Positions 11,101 to 23,720 of a DNA stretch of 64,000 bases are shown here, in pieces. Position numbers and translations under genes: made by a program. Source of the DNA: Schistosoma mansoni (lineage: Eukaryota; Platyhelminthes; Trematoda; Strigeidida; Schistosomatidae); assembly GCF_000237925.1 (NCBI RefSeq), contig NC_031502.1:45086215-45150214 (forward strand), read 5' to 3'. The notes under the pieces were generated by a model, which was given only the letters and a program-made list of their open reading frames with translations, was not told where the DNA came from and did no database searches. Each line of letters opens with the position of its first letter. Position 1 is the stretch's first letter.

Positions 11101-14100
11101 CTTGGGTAATCCTTCACACGATATATGCCAATCAGGTTCTCATACATAAACTTATATTTAGTTATTAATTAATTAGAATTCAATAAATTACCAATACTGT
11201 ACGGTGTTGATATTGCTCAACCTGTAGTTGCAACCACTTATACGACAATGGAATATTTGACAACATTCTAAGCATATCATTGTTTTTTTATATCTTCTTC
11301 AAAAACTAAGTGTTTCTTGGTTGGTCACCTATTTGTTTTATTTTTGGTCATATTGATTATATGGAAATAGATGCCCAAGGTTGTGAATATCAAATGTCTA
11401 ATGATACTGTTATTTCGTCTAAAATCTTTGTTATACATTATATTGTCTATATATCATGGTATTCTTCATACAGTCCCACTTTTAGTTTATCTAAGATTCA
11501 TTATCAACGAATCTAATGCAACTTCTTTTTGTTGAATAGATGTAATAATAAAAAAATTAGTTAGAGTAAAAATGCTATTATTTATTTTCACATTGTTAAT
11601 TATCAAATGATTCCATTAGTTTGAATTTGTTTTTGATTGTTTAGGCTCCATCAAGTGTGATTGTTTGTCTTTTACTTCCTATAATGGTTACAGATGGCAA
11701 GTCGAACACATAACTTCCTTCTGGATCTTTGTTCTCGTCTTATAGAAACAAGCATGAAGCATACCAACGTTCTTCGTCAAGACCCTTTTCCGATTATAGG
11801 GTCTAGTGATTTATCGCCTATGGGGAAGCTAATTTGTAAGAGTTTTGATGTTTTTCCAAATGAAAATACCAAAGCTGCAGAATCGCCCATATCCACTTAT
11901 GCAGGACATGTTCTTATTGTAAGTTTAATGTGTCGTCAATTCTTTTGCATATTATGATACCATATTGTCATGGAGTCTTTGCTAGAAAGGTTATAAAAGA
12001 TACTATGGTAAATTTTTACGTGTTGAATTTTATTGTTTTCTGTATTATTTTGGTAACGGGGACTACAACAACGAAGAATGATAGTCACTAAGGAATAGAA
12101 GTGCATTCAAATTGATGTAATAACTTATCTGACGGTAGGTTTTGCACTGTCTTCACAATATGGTCTATTAGTCATTTACCTTAATTCGTTCGTATTAGTT
12201 AATAACCGGGCAAAATAAATAGTTTTGTGGGGATTGCACATTGATGTTTATGCTGTTAGCTTTAACGAGGACTGTGAGATGTAGGCGTTCGGTCAAACAT
12301 CGTGACGTCGTTACTTCAACCCTTATCGTCCTATTCCTTGTTTGAATTCCGGATATAGTACTTGAAGTGTTCTGACAAAAGTATCATCCGATTTTGTCGT
12401 ATCTAGAGTATCTTCAATTGCTTGTATTTGAAAAACACCTGTTTATTAAAGTGAAGAAAATAATTAAATAATAATTGTTTATGAATAATCCCTTTATTAA
12501 GTATCACATATGTAGTATGTTAGAGAATTCTTAGAGTAAAATAGTCCGATAAGTTCCTAAATTGAATCTATAGTTAGTCAGTCGGCTACAACGTAGGATC
12601 AGGCACATATATGCATCGGTCAAAGTTGCCAACTGCCCTCATACCTCTAACAGCACTCAAGATCACTGTATTCATAATTGAATCTATACTGACCATATTT
12701 TAGGATGTCATAACTGTGATTATTAACTATTTGTCTTCAAACGCGAAAGTTTCTGTTAGTTCTCTGCCACTTTCGTTCACTTAATATATATCCTCAAAAA
12801 AGATTGTAGTGTTTTTGTGTGTTGTTTCACATGGATGGATTTCAACGTACTTCCATCTCCGTTTTCCTGAGAATAGGTAATAGGAAAGTGGATGGTTTGT
12901 ATTTAACCTGTAGTTTGCAAGATTTTACGTGTTTATCAACAACCGTGTTCCTAACAGTTGAATGTTTAAATACTGACCCTAATAAAAACTCACTGATCCA
13001 CATACAACATCTTAACCTTTTCTCAAAAGTCCAGGGAAAACAATTAGGAACAAGATAAGGTAGTAGGAAATGCACAGCGATTGACAAATCGCTAAAGTTA
13101 ATTCTTGGTTATGTTAAAAAAAATCTTGTTTTGTATAACAAGTCAGACAAAGAAAATCCTCTCACATTAACAAAAAGTGAGTAGACTAGGAAAGATCATA
13201 AGAAAAACTTATAAGACAATTAAGATCGGATGATTCTCATAATAGAATTATGAATAGTACAAAAAGCATACAATTTTATTTATCCACCCATAATTAAGGG
13301 ATATCAGTACAGCGTTGTGAAGATTGTTGAGTTTTAATTGAGATCATGAACAGATCAATATTAGACCACTACTGAAAACCTGGAAGCGCTGGACAGCCGT
13401 TTAGTCTTAGTATAGGACTCCTCGGCAGAGAGCACCCACAATCCCGCATGTGGGACCCGAGCCTGGAACCATCGGTCTCGCGCGCGAACGCCTGACCTGC
13501 AGATCACCTGCCGGAGTCCGACGCTGTTTATGTTGAAATTCGATCAGTTCACAACGTTGAGCAACCATCTCCCACTGTCTTCGGTGGGTAACTGCCTCAC
13601 ATCCGACACGGCTGAACTCCACTGGTCACGGCTTCTCACTAGAACTCCGAGAATTACCTCTCACGGCTGGTCACTGGCAAACACATGTTAATTATTAGTA
13701 TAGGGTTGTGGGGACTGTTGAGCTTAATTGAGACCAAGGGTTGGATGCCGACTCACTGGTCTAGAGGTTGAGCGTGTGCGCTTGAGACCGAAGGTTCTAA
13801 GTTCGAGTCCTGCACACGGGATCGTGGGTGCACTCTGCTGAGTCCCATACTAAGACAAAACGGTCTTCCAGCGATTCCAGGTTTTCAAAGATGGTGTAAC
13901 ATTGATCGGTTAATGATCTTACTTAATTTTTCCTTATTAATTAGTCTGAACTTGCATATATCTTTTGTGTTTCTAGGTAGATTTTTGATTATCTTTTAGT
14001 TGGTTTTAGTATGTTCTATTGTATCTCATTCAATAGATTTAATTCATACGGAGTTTTCTGCATATCAAACTGATGTAAATTCAGGTAGTAGACATCAGAA

Positions 14101-15498
14101 TCAATCAGTCTATTAGTGGGTTCAGTACTTAATGTTGTCCAGTTTATTCGTATATAGCCATATCTTTATTAAGCACTAGATGCATAAATACAGATTTCTT
14201 TAGTGTGATTGCCTGACTTCTACTTAATCGCAAATGTGTCGTTCGTAAGCCAGAGATAAGAAAACTGCATCTGGGAGGGCTAGCTCGGTCATCTTAGGCC
14301 ATTTAGGGTTTACGGAAGAGTTTTAGACATATATTTCAGAAAGTGATTTGGAGCAGCTAATTCTTCCATTGAAATGACATTAAATTAATGCCATCTTGAG
14401 TTTAGTACCCCTTCATGCATAATTTTCCACTCTGTCTTTTAAAATGTATTCTTACTGCTTAGTATTTTCCACTATCATTGCAACTATATTTCGATTTCTT
14501 TTGCTATTCACCTTATTAATATCATCTCTTTGTGTTAAAATGGTATGACGAATTGGGGCAGCGCACATCTATATCGGGTTGTACATTGACTGATATGATG
14601 TGCATTTAACTGACAATGTGCGAACGTAGTTATAGTTTAAATAAACAGTCCAAATTTATTATTTTTTAAACGTCAATAGATGTAACCATAGTATAAAACT
14701 GCGAACATAGCTGAATAAAAAGTTCTAAATTCACTAGATAAATAAGGTTTGTCTAAGTTCATCTCTTCTGTAAATATATACGAGCTTATTTAGCGTTAAA
14801 ATAGTAGTTGTGTTACACGAGTGGCCATAGTGTACGTAACCGGAACTTCACCGTTTTCTCATTTTGTTAACACCAGATGGTCTAGTATGGATAGAATTTT
14901 AAATTTATCTATAGTATTGCGTTCTGTTTATTTTTATTATTGTGTCACGTAGCCGAGTATAGAAAGTTATACTTTGTACTTGATTATAGTCTTCGTAAAT
15001 ATGAGTGTACATTTTTCTCTCTAGGTAGGTCATGGTGGTTGGATTCGTCAGTTTTTGAGGCTTTTGGCCTTTCATTCAAAGTACAAACAGAATTTCCCAA
15101 AGCAGTGTGTCAACTCGGTGATGAACAACTGCGGAATATGCCAAGTAGGCGTGGCTTTTGATATTTGCAGTCTTGAAGCTTATCGAAAGTGTCCACAATA
15201 TGAACGTGGAGTTTCTATGTCCCCTCTCCCTGTTTTCGGTAATATTATGACTCACAGTGAAACATCTAGTGTGAAAAATTCCATTCAGTGTTCCTATATT
15301 CATTTAGCTAATCCTAGTCTACCTATTATGACAGTCTGTTACCAGTTCAATGCCACAAAATCATTGTTTGAAAAGCATGAACGTTTACAGCATGACCCTC
15401 ATTATCTGACAATTCCTACTCACGAAACATGCTTACAAGAAGAAAGAATACCTCAAGATGACGGAGATGAGTATGCTGGATATCCACTAAACAAATAG
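8183..15498 (+). CDS. TIGAR-like fructose-2,6-bisphosphatase (histidine phosphatase family), 5' end outside window
   Basis: TIGAR removes the 2-phosphate of fructose-2,6-bisphosphate and so lowers glycolytic flux. Five exons join in frame: 8183-8316, 10346-10405, 10446-10565, 11694-11918 and 15025-15498 (stop TAG). All introns are GT-AG, of 2029, 40, 1128 and 3106 bp, and all are phase 0. Family landmarks appear in order: LDTDLSAVGLEQA and ISSDLKRA (exon 1 shown), ESRIRER then NFGSLTGR across the 40-bp intron (compare human SRLRERKYGVVEG), the IGGE catalytic glutamate, and VLI-VGHGGWIRQFL with the second catalytic histidine. The N-terminal RHG exon must lie upstream; it should end in phase 1, and no candidate was found in 1-8182. 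The C-terminal exon runs about 30-50 residues past the human end with low-complexity acidic text. Introns hold a LINE 3' end and ribozyme SINEs. Other phosphoglycerate-mutase-like families fit less well. Confidence 0.85.
9690..10050 (+). mobile_element. 5'-truncated LINE 3' end in TIGAR intron
   Basis: This is a GC-richer island with an untranslated LINE-tail look. It includes ATCACCGGCTACCATGGGAC, a hairpin CACAAATC...GATTTGTG, and a terminal (AAAT)n run at about 10030-10045. It resembles the 3' end of an abundant schistosome LINE (SR1/Perere class, from memory). No coding part is present. Confidence 0.6.
10406..10445 (+). other. 40-bp micro-intron in the TIGAR-like gene
   Basis: It starts GTATGT and ends GACAG. 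Reading through it gives tandem stops, while removing it joins RIRER to NFGSLTGR in frame and restores the conserved RER-(K/N)(Y/F)G block. Tiny introns near the 5' ends of genes are a known schistosome feature. Confidence 0.85.
13310..13640 (-). mobile_element. Hammerhead SINE family B, decayed, minus copy of an inverted pair
   Basis: On the minus strand a tRNA-like part is followed by a hammerhead-like block (about 13385-13430) and the CCAGCGCTTCCAGGTTTTC tail. The ribozyme core is altered (CCGAGGAG for CTGAGGAG, CTAAAC for CGAAAC), so this copy should be inactive. It lies in TIGAR intron 4, tens of bases from an opposite-facing copy. Confidence 0.65.
13700..13925 (+). mobile_element. Hammerhead SINE family B, decayed, plus copy of an inverted pair
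   Basis: A tRNA-like promoter part with the B-box-like AGTTCGAGTCC (13800-13810) is followed by GTGCACTCTGCTGAG and a stem II remnant at about 13845-13870, then the CCAGGTTTTC tail. The CTGANGA core has lost bases. Together with the preceding minus copy it forms an imperfect palindrome. Confidence 0.65.
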
Positions 15499-15947
15499 AC
15501 AAATGTAAATCACAAATATGTAGATATGTTAGTTATTTTGTAGCGAGAAAATTAAATTTTTAATGACTTAGGAATTTAATTAACATCTGGTTGCTACTCT
15601 GTAACTGTCGACCGAATTGCTCTAACAAATCATTATTCATTTGACTTTTAATGTGACAAACCAAAGATCTCTGTACATTTTAAGAAATCAAAATTCTTTA
15701 AGAATATATTTTTTCAAGACTAGTTCTGATTTTTCCGAAACTTCGTACATTGTTCAAGATGTTCTAAAAATTTAGTTGAATGTGTTAACTTTAAACAACT
15801 GAATAGTTCTTATTATTTTATGCTACATTGAGCACATTCTGCTCAGATTTCGTCGAATGAGTTTTTAATCCTTTAGTTTCATTTTCACGGTTATGGCGAC
15901 TAGTTGTTAAAAACTATAATTCTACATTAGTCTGGTTATCATCGTTA

Positions 15948-15953
15948 AATAAA
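15948..15953 (+). terminator. Candidate poly(A) signal of the TIGAR-like gene
   Basis: This is an AATAAA hexamer 450 bp after the stop codon. In such AT-rich sequence the hexamer is common, so it is only a candidate. Confidence 0.3.
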
Positions 15954-16059
15954 CTGTATCATTCACTCCAGCTGTAATTAAAGAAGAAGCGTTTACTATA
16001 TTCTATCATTTAAGATTATAATTGTGGTTTTTGTCGCTTATCGTATCCCTTTATCTGAC

Positions 16060-16560
16060 TCGGATTTGATCGTATGATGGTGGTAAGGAAATAGATAACC
16101 CGACTACCCTCGTATATAACTATCGACTTCACTCACGTTAGTGATTAACGGTAAAAATTAAGTCAAATACGAGATTGGTTTTTGTATACGTATATTTTAT
16201 ACACTCGTCACCACGATAAAGAAATGAAGCCGATATGGCAGTGGTATAAACTCGATTTGGTAAAGCGTGACCCACTAATTATGTTCAGATATGAAAATAA
16301 ACTAAAGAAACGTGATGAATAGAGTAAATGCTAAGCGCATACACAAGCTCAAAAAACAATTAAGGATGTGGGTGAATAGTTGACAAGGTCAAGATCAGTG
16401 TGGGTACCGACTCGAATAGGGTGAATTAATTGTTCTATCCACAAGTCAGAACAACTTACGTAAGCATGACACAGTACTAGATACTATATGCTATCTGTGA
16501 TTCCAGCTCTTTTATAGGGACTGTCTAAATGTGTCCTATCGACCGTTGTGGTACTAATGT
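16060..16560 (+). repeat. Dispersed repeat family R, plus copy
   Basis: It aligns by eye with 59660-60080. Shared stretches are CACGTTAGTGATTAACGG / CACATTAGTGAATAACGG, TAAGTCAAATACGAGA, GACAAGGTCAA and a CGA(A/G)(T/A)AGGGTGAAT(T/A)AAT motif. It differs by indels of tens of bases. No coding potential is seen. Confidence 0.55.
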
Positions 16561-17149
16561 CAGAGGTCTGTTACATCTTAATGTTCTGAATCAAAATCAC
16601 TTTCTGGTGGCAAGTAGGGTATATCCTAATAGTTTAGTGGATATCCCTATATACTTAATATTCAAAGTATGGTCACCCAAAACATCTCGAACGCTATCAA
16701 TACTGTGAAGTCACATATAAATACAAGTTTCCAAAGTTGTTAAAAGTAATGTTTTCATTACTTTTAATGCTGATAAATTATCTCTTAACGTGTTTTTCTC
16801 GCCTAAAGTCTCCTCTACTTTTTCTTTGTGTCAGTAGGATGTGTTTAGTAACTCAAATATGTTAGTACTATTGGTGTCTTTAGTTTTAAACGGGAGGAAA
16901 CGAGCTTACTTGAACGATGATAACAAATATTTTCGTAGTATCTCAATGAGTAGAGATATGTATTTTTGACGTTCCGTGACTCAGTGTAATTTACTTCCTT
17001 AGAGTAAGCAAGTAAATAACGGAAGTAAGATTAACAAGTTTAAGTAGTACGAAGGAAACAAAGCAGAATATTTTTAGTGCAATCAAAATTACAATAGGTT
17101 TAAACATGATAATGTAATGCCATCATTGGTCAAGGTGATTCTGTGCGAG

Positions 17150-18090
17150 ACATCACTGTTTCCATTTGTGTCCATGATGGTGGTTGTGAGAAATGAATAA
17201 TTCGTAGTGTGAAGTTAAAAATTGAGTATGTGCATGGATGTGAACAGCGTGAGGTATTTCATGATTGAACTGATGCTTAGTAGACATTTGCCAGAGAATA
17301 TTGTTATTCACTAGTAAACCTGAATGTCTAAACATCTGTCCTTTGAAATACTAATGTATAAAGGTACATCATAGCTTACCACTGTTTCGTTCTCGTTGAT
17401 GGTTTGTAGGCATCTGGAGAGTGAAAAACTGTCTACATCGGTTATGTGTACTCTGCTAATTTGTGAAAGTATATGTGATAATAGAAGTCGGCTAGTGTTA
17501 CAAACGACTAGCCGGTAGTACGAAAAATTTGTGCTAAACATGTGAATGACTGACTAGTAAACAACTAGCCGGATTCCCTTCAGATCGTGGATGTACTGGC
17601 CACGTCACTATATCAGATACTCAGGTGCTGATAATCTTTTTGCAGAATAAAGTCTTATTTATTATACCTGTGCAGCTTTTTATTTTTTGAGCAAGATAGT
17701 GAGCTGGAATAACCTAGGGAAGAGGATTTCATTGACATCTTCAAAGGTTTAGCAGGAGGATCAAAAATAAAGTGAAAGTATACCTCTTTTCATCCTTACT
17801 TCAAACCAGGAGATTGGGTGTGGCAACTCACAGTCACCACCCCTCTTAATGGTTCCATCGACGACATCCTGTATCTCTGAAAGAAGCAAGGTGTAAAGAT
17901 ATAATCCACTTACCGTGTACGTAACTATGCACTTGGCTTTGGTCATAGTTTGCGTGAGGGCTGGCAATATTAACCAGATACCCAAAATGAAGTGGGTGGT
18001 GAGGAGTCGGGACCCGTGACTTTTTGTTTGGAAGCAGATTCTTTTAAACACGAGGTCCCAGCTTCTGTCGAAGGAATGCTGCAAGGAAAT
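17150..18090 (-). mobile_element. Decayed Penelope-like element, reverse-transcriptase fragment (tentative)
   Basis: The minus strand at 17311-17541 encodes a segment ending ENETVVSYDVPLYISISK. This resembles the conserved PLE reverse-transcriptase block (M)VS(F/Y)DVT(S/A)L(F/Y)xxI. The frames on either side (17153-17335, 17761-18084) may belong to the same element but show no clear motif. Confidence 0.45.
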
Positions 18091-18236
18091 GGATCTAAAT
18101 TATGAAGAGAAACCTTTGAACCTCGAATAAACAATTATTTTCATATTGTCAGGTCGCTTAAAATCCACTCAAGTGCTTACAAATATAACATGTATTTCGG
18201 CTCACCATCTAGCTGATTTCTATAAAAGTTGGAGGA

Positions 18237-18261
18237 ATATATATATATATATATATATATA
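18237..18261. repeat. (AT)n microsatellite
   Basis: An uninterrupted AT dinucleotide run of about 25 bp. Confidence 0.9.
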
Positions 18262-18299
18262 GCATGGCACTATAGTCAGTTGAGTTTTTATATTAAGGT

Positions 18300-19600
18300 A
18301 GTTGTGTATGCCAGATAATATCCTAAACAATACTCGTATTCGCCTAGTGAGAGTTAGAGATTACGCCATTTATTGTGATGGTTACGGTACGACAGGGACA
18401 GTTAGGTTTCCGAATGGATTCAGAACAATCCATCCCTGCTCGACACAAACCTAAAGACCTAGGATCCACTTACTTTCATATGCTACGCTAGCAATAGCTG
18501 TACTAATAATTCTTGCCCAGCAAAATCCAGAAAACCAAGGTGTGAGGAGGATGAATGCAACCTGACTAAAAGTTCAACCTCTTAATCACCAGAAAATGGA
18601 TGAAGGAATCACTCGTAGTTATTCATAGAAACTTTATTGAGTGTGATGAAATGGAACGACGGTAAGTAAACCTCAGCAGCTACAGTTCCCATCAAGAACT
18701 TCGAACTGTGGGTGCCAGAGGTTGTCTGGAAACCCTAGCAAGTGGTGGACTGGACTAACTCAAACCGTAATGGATGGTGTTTCGGAACGAGCACGTCTCT
18801 GTTCAAGTAGGGTGGTGACTCCTCCAAACAAGTTTTGTCCGACGTAAGTGACAAACGACAGTCCTCATATTTTATATCTACTTATTTCCTTAACGATTCC
18901 GAATACAATTACTCCTGACGAGGACTTTATGTACCTGATCATGATGTATGAAGCAAAAGACATGATTTGAAAAGCTATACAAACAAATTAAGTCTTTGCA
19001 AGGATTCACGCTCAGAACTTGTAGCCGATTAGTGTCTTTAGGTGTCCTTTGGATCCCGACATTCAGACAGCAGTTAGATGTCGTATCCCAGGACACTAGA
19101 TAATATCATTCAGTTCGTAAAAGAATATATATCACCTAATCCTCTAGATACCAATATTTTACGAAGCTAAGGAACTGAGTTAGACAGGAATCAACAAGAG
19201 ATATTCTGCAACTTCAAACATGTCAACATTACCCGACAGCTTTTGAGAAGAAAACTGTCAAGGGAACAAATTGGTGAAACTCATCTTCTGGTAGTTCTTA
19301 TTTTATAACACACCACTAGGCCCATGTTCAGCACTCATAAAGAACTCAACTAAAAAGTATTTCTTAGGAATAGAACAAGTGACAAGTCTAACAACCCGAT
19401 ACTTTTGGTGTTGGTTGTAATTCAGTCCTTATAATGAACTCCATTGCATCCCAAAGAAATTATCTGAAGACTAGTTGGAGTTCCAACGCATGAGTAGGTT
19501 GAAAATAGTATAGAAAAGCCCATCGGGGCATAAAACAGAATAACAACTATATTGAAGTATTAGGTTTGTCTTATATTTACAATTATATGGTTATCTTATA
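18300..19600. other. Unassigned region between the decayed PLE and UBC9
   Basis: Only short frames are present (for example 18890-19096 minus). They show no motif I recognise. The part nearest 19623 should include the UBC9 3' UTR. Confidence 0.3.
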
Positions 19601-19622
19601 TCTTGAGATGAAATGTAGAAAA

Positions 19623-20238
<616 letters not shown>

Positions 20239-20262
20239 CTAGAATTCAATTATAGAGCGTCA

Positions 20263-20280
20263 GCTGAAACGGGTAAAACA
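20263..20280 (-). promoter_or_regulatory. 3' splice acceptor just upstream of UBC9 start (5'-UTR exon or spliced-leader site)
   Basis: On the minus strand, TTTTACCCGTTTCAG ends 34 nt before the ATG. It is a pyrimidine-rich acceptor with no coding exon visible upstream. Schistosome mRNAs are often spliced-leader trans-spliced, so this could be the leader acceptor. A cis-spliced non-coding exon is the alternative. Confidence 0.5.
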
Positions 20281-20339
20281 ATCCCGAATGTAGTATAACC
20301 GCCTTTCCAGGTTATTTTCCACCAGCGTTTCAAGGTTTG

Positions 20340-23300
20340 CTCATTTGCTATTTATTATAATCTTGTCAAAGAATACATTTATAATAAATAAAATGTATAC
20401 TCTTGGAGACATCGTAGATCCCGAATTGTGTCTTCATTACTAAGAATAGTAGGTTGGTGAACCTATATTATTCCTGACAGATTTCCTTCCAGTGAAAGTC
20501 CAGCTTCTACTTGAAAATGTTCACCTACGAGGGTGATATATACTTCTCAAGGTAAGGCGTTACAATCATTGACCACTCGATGAGACCTCGGAGATTATCA
20601 GTGATGGAGTGAGTAAAAAGATAGGACACATTAACACCGAAATCGTAATTAAAGATACGAAATGCCAGTATAAGGTCACCTCGCATCCTATGATATGACA
20701 AGAGAAAACTGTTTAGGCGTTTTAAACGCTCATCTTATGTGAGTTTAGTAAGACCACTAATTTTGTTCCTACACGCTCAACAGGCTCAAGTGAGTTGGTA
20801 CCCTTAACAAGACATGGGCCAGTTGTTTGGATACAGTACACTCGGTGTGGTCTTACATAGGTGAAATACAAAATTCGGAACATCTCGTCAAAGCGTTTGA
20901 ATGCTCAGCTAAGTGACCATAATGCACGATAACCTTTGGAAGCAGCTGTGTTTCAGTAAGCAGTTGTTTTCAAGTCGTGACTTATTATTACTCCTAAGTC
21001 TTTATGTACTTGAACGCGTGGAAGATATGCACCATCAATAGTATAATGTTAGCTATTACCGTGTCCGATGTGCATGAGCACTTTCTTCCTAGAATTAACT
21101 TCTAAGCCTTTAGCCATGAACCCGTCTGAATTATTCGTCCAAGTCAACTTTGAGCTGAAAGTGATCAGCTCCACTTATTGCTCTCCAGATTTTGACACCA
21201 CCCACAAACAATAACGTCGACGACCTAAGCAATAGAGGTAACTCATTAACATGGAGAAGGAAAAGTAGAGGGCCTAAGATGGTGCTTTGGGATACACTAC
21301 TTTTGCCGGCTTCCTTTTGAATAGTGTTCCATTGACCCCCGATCTCTTTCTGCGGTCACCTAAGAAGTTTTATATTCATCCCTTTATAGCATCTGTTATT
21401 TCAAAGCTCGAGAGCTTCTGCATAAGACCTAAGTTTGAAACCTTATCAAACTCTTTGCTAAAATCTATGAATATCATATCGACAGACAGGCCGTTATCTA
21501 GGCCTGCTGTCCAATCCTCTCTCGCAATAAGTAAGTTAGTCAAGCATGAACGCTTGTTACGAAACCCATGTTGCTCGGGAGCCAACCGATTGTACGAATC
21601 TATGTGACTTAGTAACTTAACCTGAATTATCTTTCCAAGTAACCTGATGACTATGCTAATTGGACTGAGAGGTCGGTTGTTAGATACGATCTGTCTCTGA
21701 CAATCCCTAAATATAAGGCTAACCATAGCGCCTTTCCGATCCCCAGGAGATTGAGCGAGTGAAAGGAATATGTTGATGAGCGTCGCGAGCGGTCCTGAAG
21801 TAATGTCCGCAGGAGATGACAGCAGTCGTGGATGTAATCATCAGGGCATGGTTTGAGGTCAGTTACCAATGGAAGAACAGATTATCCAGTCACATGTACA
21901 GATCCTATGGCTAGTACCTCGGTGTGATTGGAACAAGTATTTGTAACAATACACGTCAAGTGGACTTCGGCAAAATAGTTTGAAAAAGTCTCAGCTTTTG
22001 GTAGATCTGATTCAGCTAGTAAATCTGAAATTTTCGTGTAACATTAAGGGGGGAATACCGTCATTACGTTTTGTTCTCCGTTTAACGTACGAAAACAATC
22101 GTTTCAGACAAGTAAGGCTTTCATATGCCAACTGCCTTTCGTGAATGCTACGGGACTTAGCTATGGTTGTTTTACATATATTCCGGACGTTTTGGTATTC
22201 ACACATAAATGATTCGTGTCTTGTTGACAAGACTAAGTCCCAGAAGTGTTTCCTCCGCTTCAACAGCATCCGAGTGTCTTATTAATCCATGGAGGGCAAT
22301 GTGATAGCCTACGTATTGACTATGGGGTAAACGGTTGTGTTAAAATCTCCGATGATGCGAGAACATTTCGCCTTACTCCAAGAACAGATGTGTCTTATAG
22401 TAAAGTCGTCAGCAAGACAACACGGATTACGATATATTCCCTCCATAGCCACTAACCCGTTTCTAGACTTAATTGTACAACATACTACCTCACATGTACC
22501 ACTAACATGCGCCTTCGATATGATCGATTGTATGCGAAAGTTGACCCTAACATATAACATTGTTCCCCCTCCCTTGCGACTGTAAGATCATCAACGTTGA
22601 TGATCTATGTCGAAATGATTGGGGGCCTACTAGAGTTAGACGAGAATGGTGACGAACCAACTAACGCTGAAGTCACACCTCGAGACCAGCACCTTACGTG
22701 AATTGCCCCCATCGACGTAACAAGGGGCCATGGATGCTATGGAGACTGTACAACACAAAGGACGTTATTACAAGAATATATTAGTTAAGGTATAACCACG
22801 AAAGTACAGAAGCGAAAGTACAACCACTGCCGCGTGGGCTAGTCCATGGCGTACATTTGACTGATGCGCGTTGACTATCCTTGACCATGACAGGGATCGA
22901 CGATCTGTTCGATATTCAGTGACATTTCACTGACCCTACACGACCTATAACTCTATCACATCTGATACAGATGTAGCCTTAAATGATGGGAGAACAGTCT
23001 ACATCTACAGTGAGCCAAGTTCCTGTGACAACATTTATATCGCGATTTAATTCATCCACCAAAAAACTTAGCTCGGACATTTTATTTCGAAGAATATGGG
23101 CATTCTTGTAGCACATATTTAAGGTGTGTTGGGAATAATACGTCCTACCTATACAGGTCTCGGAAGCATTGGCTTCCAAGACCTGACTACCCGAAAACCC
23201 TTAATCGTAAGGTTCGTTTCTCAATCTACTTTTCGAGTTCTTAACTCTGTAAAAGCATTCTTCCACTTGATCCAATCCTGAAGCGACTAATCTGGTTGGA

Positions 23301-23720
23301 TACGACTATTTGAATCACGATTTCTGTAAGCGTTATTCAATATTACGTCTCTTTCTTCAAAATTCCTGAGAACCAACTTCCAGATCCTTTTTTGTTGAGT
23401 CTCGCCTCCTACCCATTTACCGAAAGTTATTACTTTAGTAATATGTACCCCTGAAACCTCTTCAGGCAGTACATTTCTGATGACAAATTCCACTAACTGC
23501 AGATCGTGAACATGTCTTTTAGAAGGGTTATCGTCTTTCGAATCCTCTAGATTCCAAATTATCAAACTAGGAACGGGTTTAACTTCTTTGAAAGTCGTGT
23601 ACACGTCTTCAGATTGTGATGTCAGATCCTGCCTCTTAACTGCGTGCCTTTTACCGTTAGTTTCTCTTGAAACAGAGTCAATTGATGGCACTTACTACTT
23701 CTATCTATCGAAATCAGTAG
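20340..23720 (-). mobile_element. CR1-like LINE, nearly full length, decayed
   Basis: Minus-strand order: ORF1-like protein (23287-23691), apurinic endonuclease start with CYKNAHILRNKMSEL and TGTWL (22979-23179), more endonuclease with IIGDFN (22309-22560), a linker (22012-22269), then reverse transcriptase (21376-21726, with PLSPISI, QHGFRNKRSCLTNLL and FIDFSKEFDKVSN), with the RT C-terminus and 3' UTR down to about 20340. The 3' end has TTTATTTATTATAAATG-type tail sequence. ORF2 is broken into at least four frames by stops and frameshifts, so it cannot act on its own. It has the same orientation as UBC9 and ends about 110-120 bp upstream of the UBC9 ATG. Confidence 0.85.

Noticed and set aside
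15076-15303. 75-codon minus frame
   Set aside because: It is the antisense of the last TIGAR-like exon.
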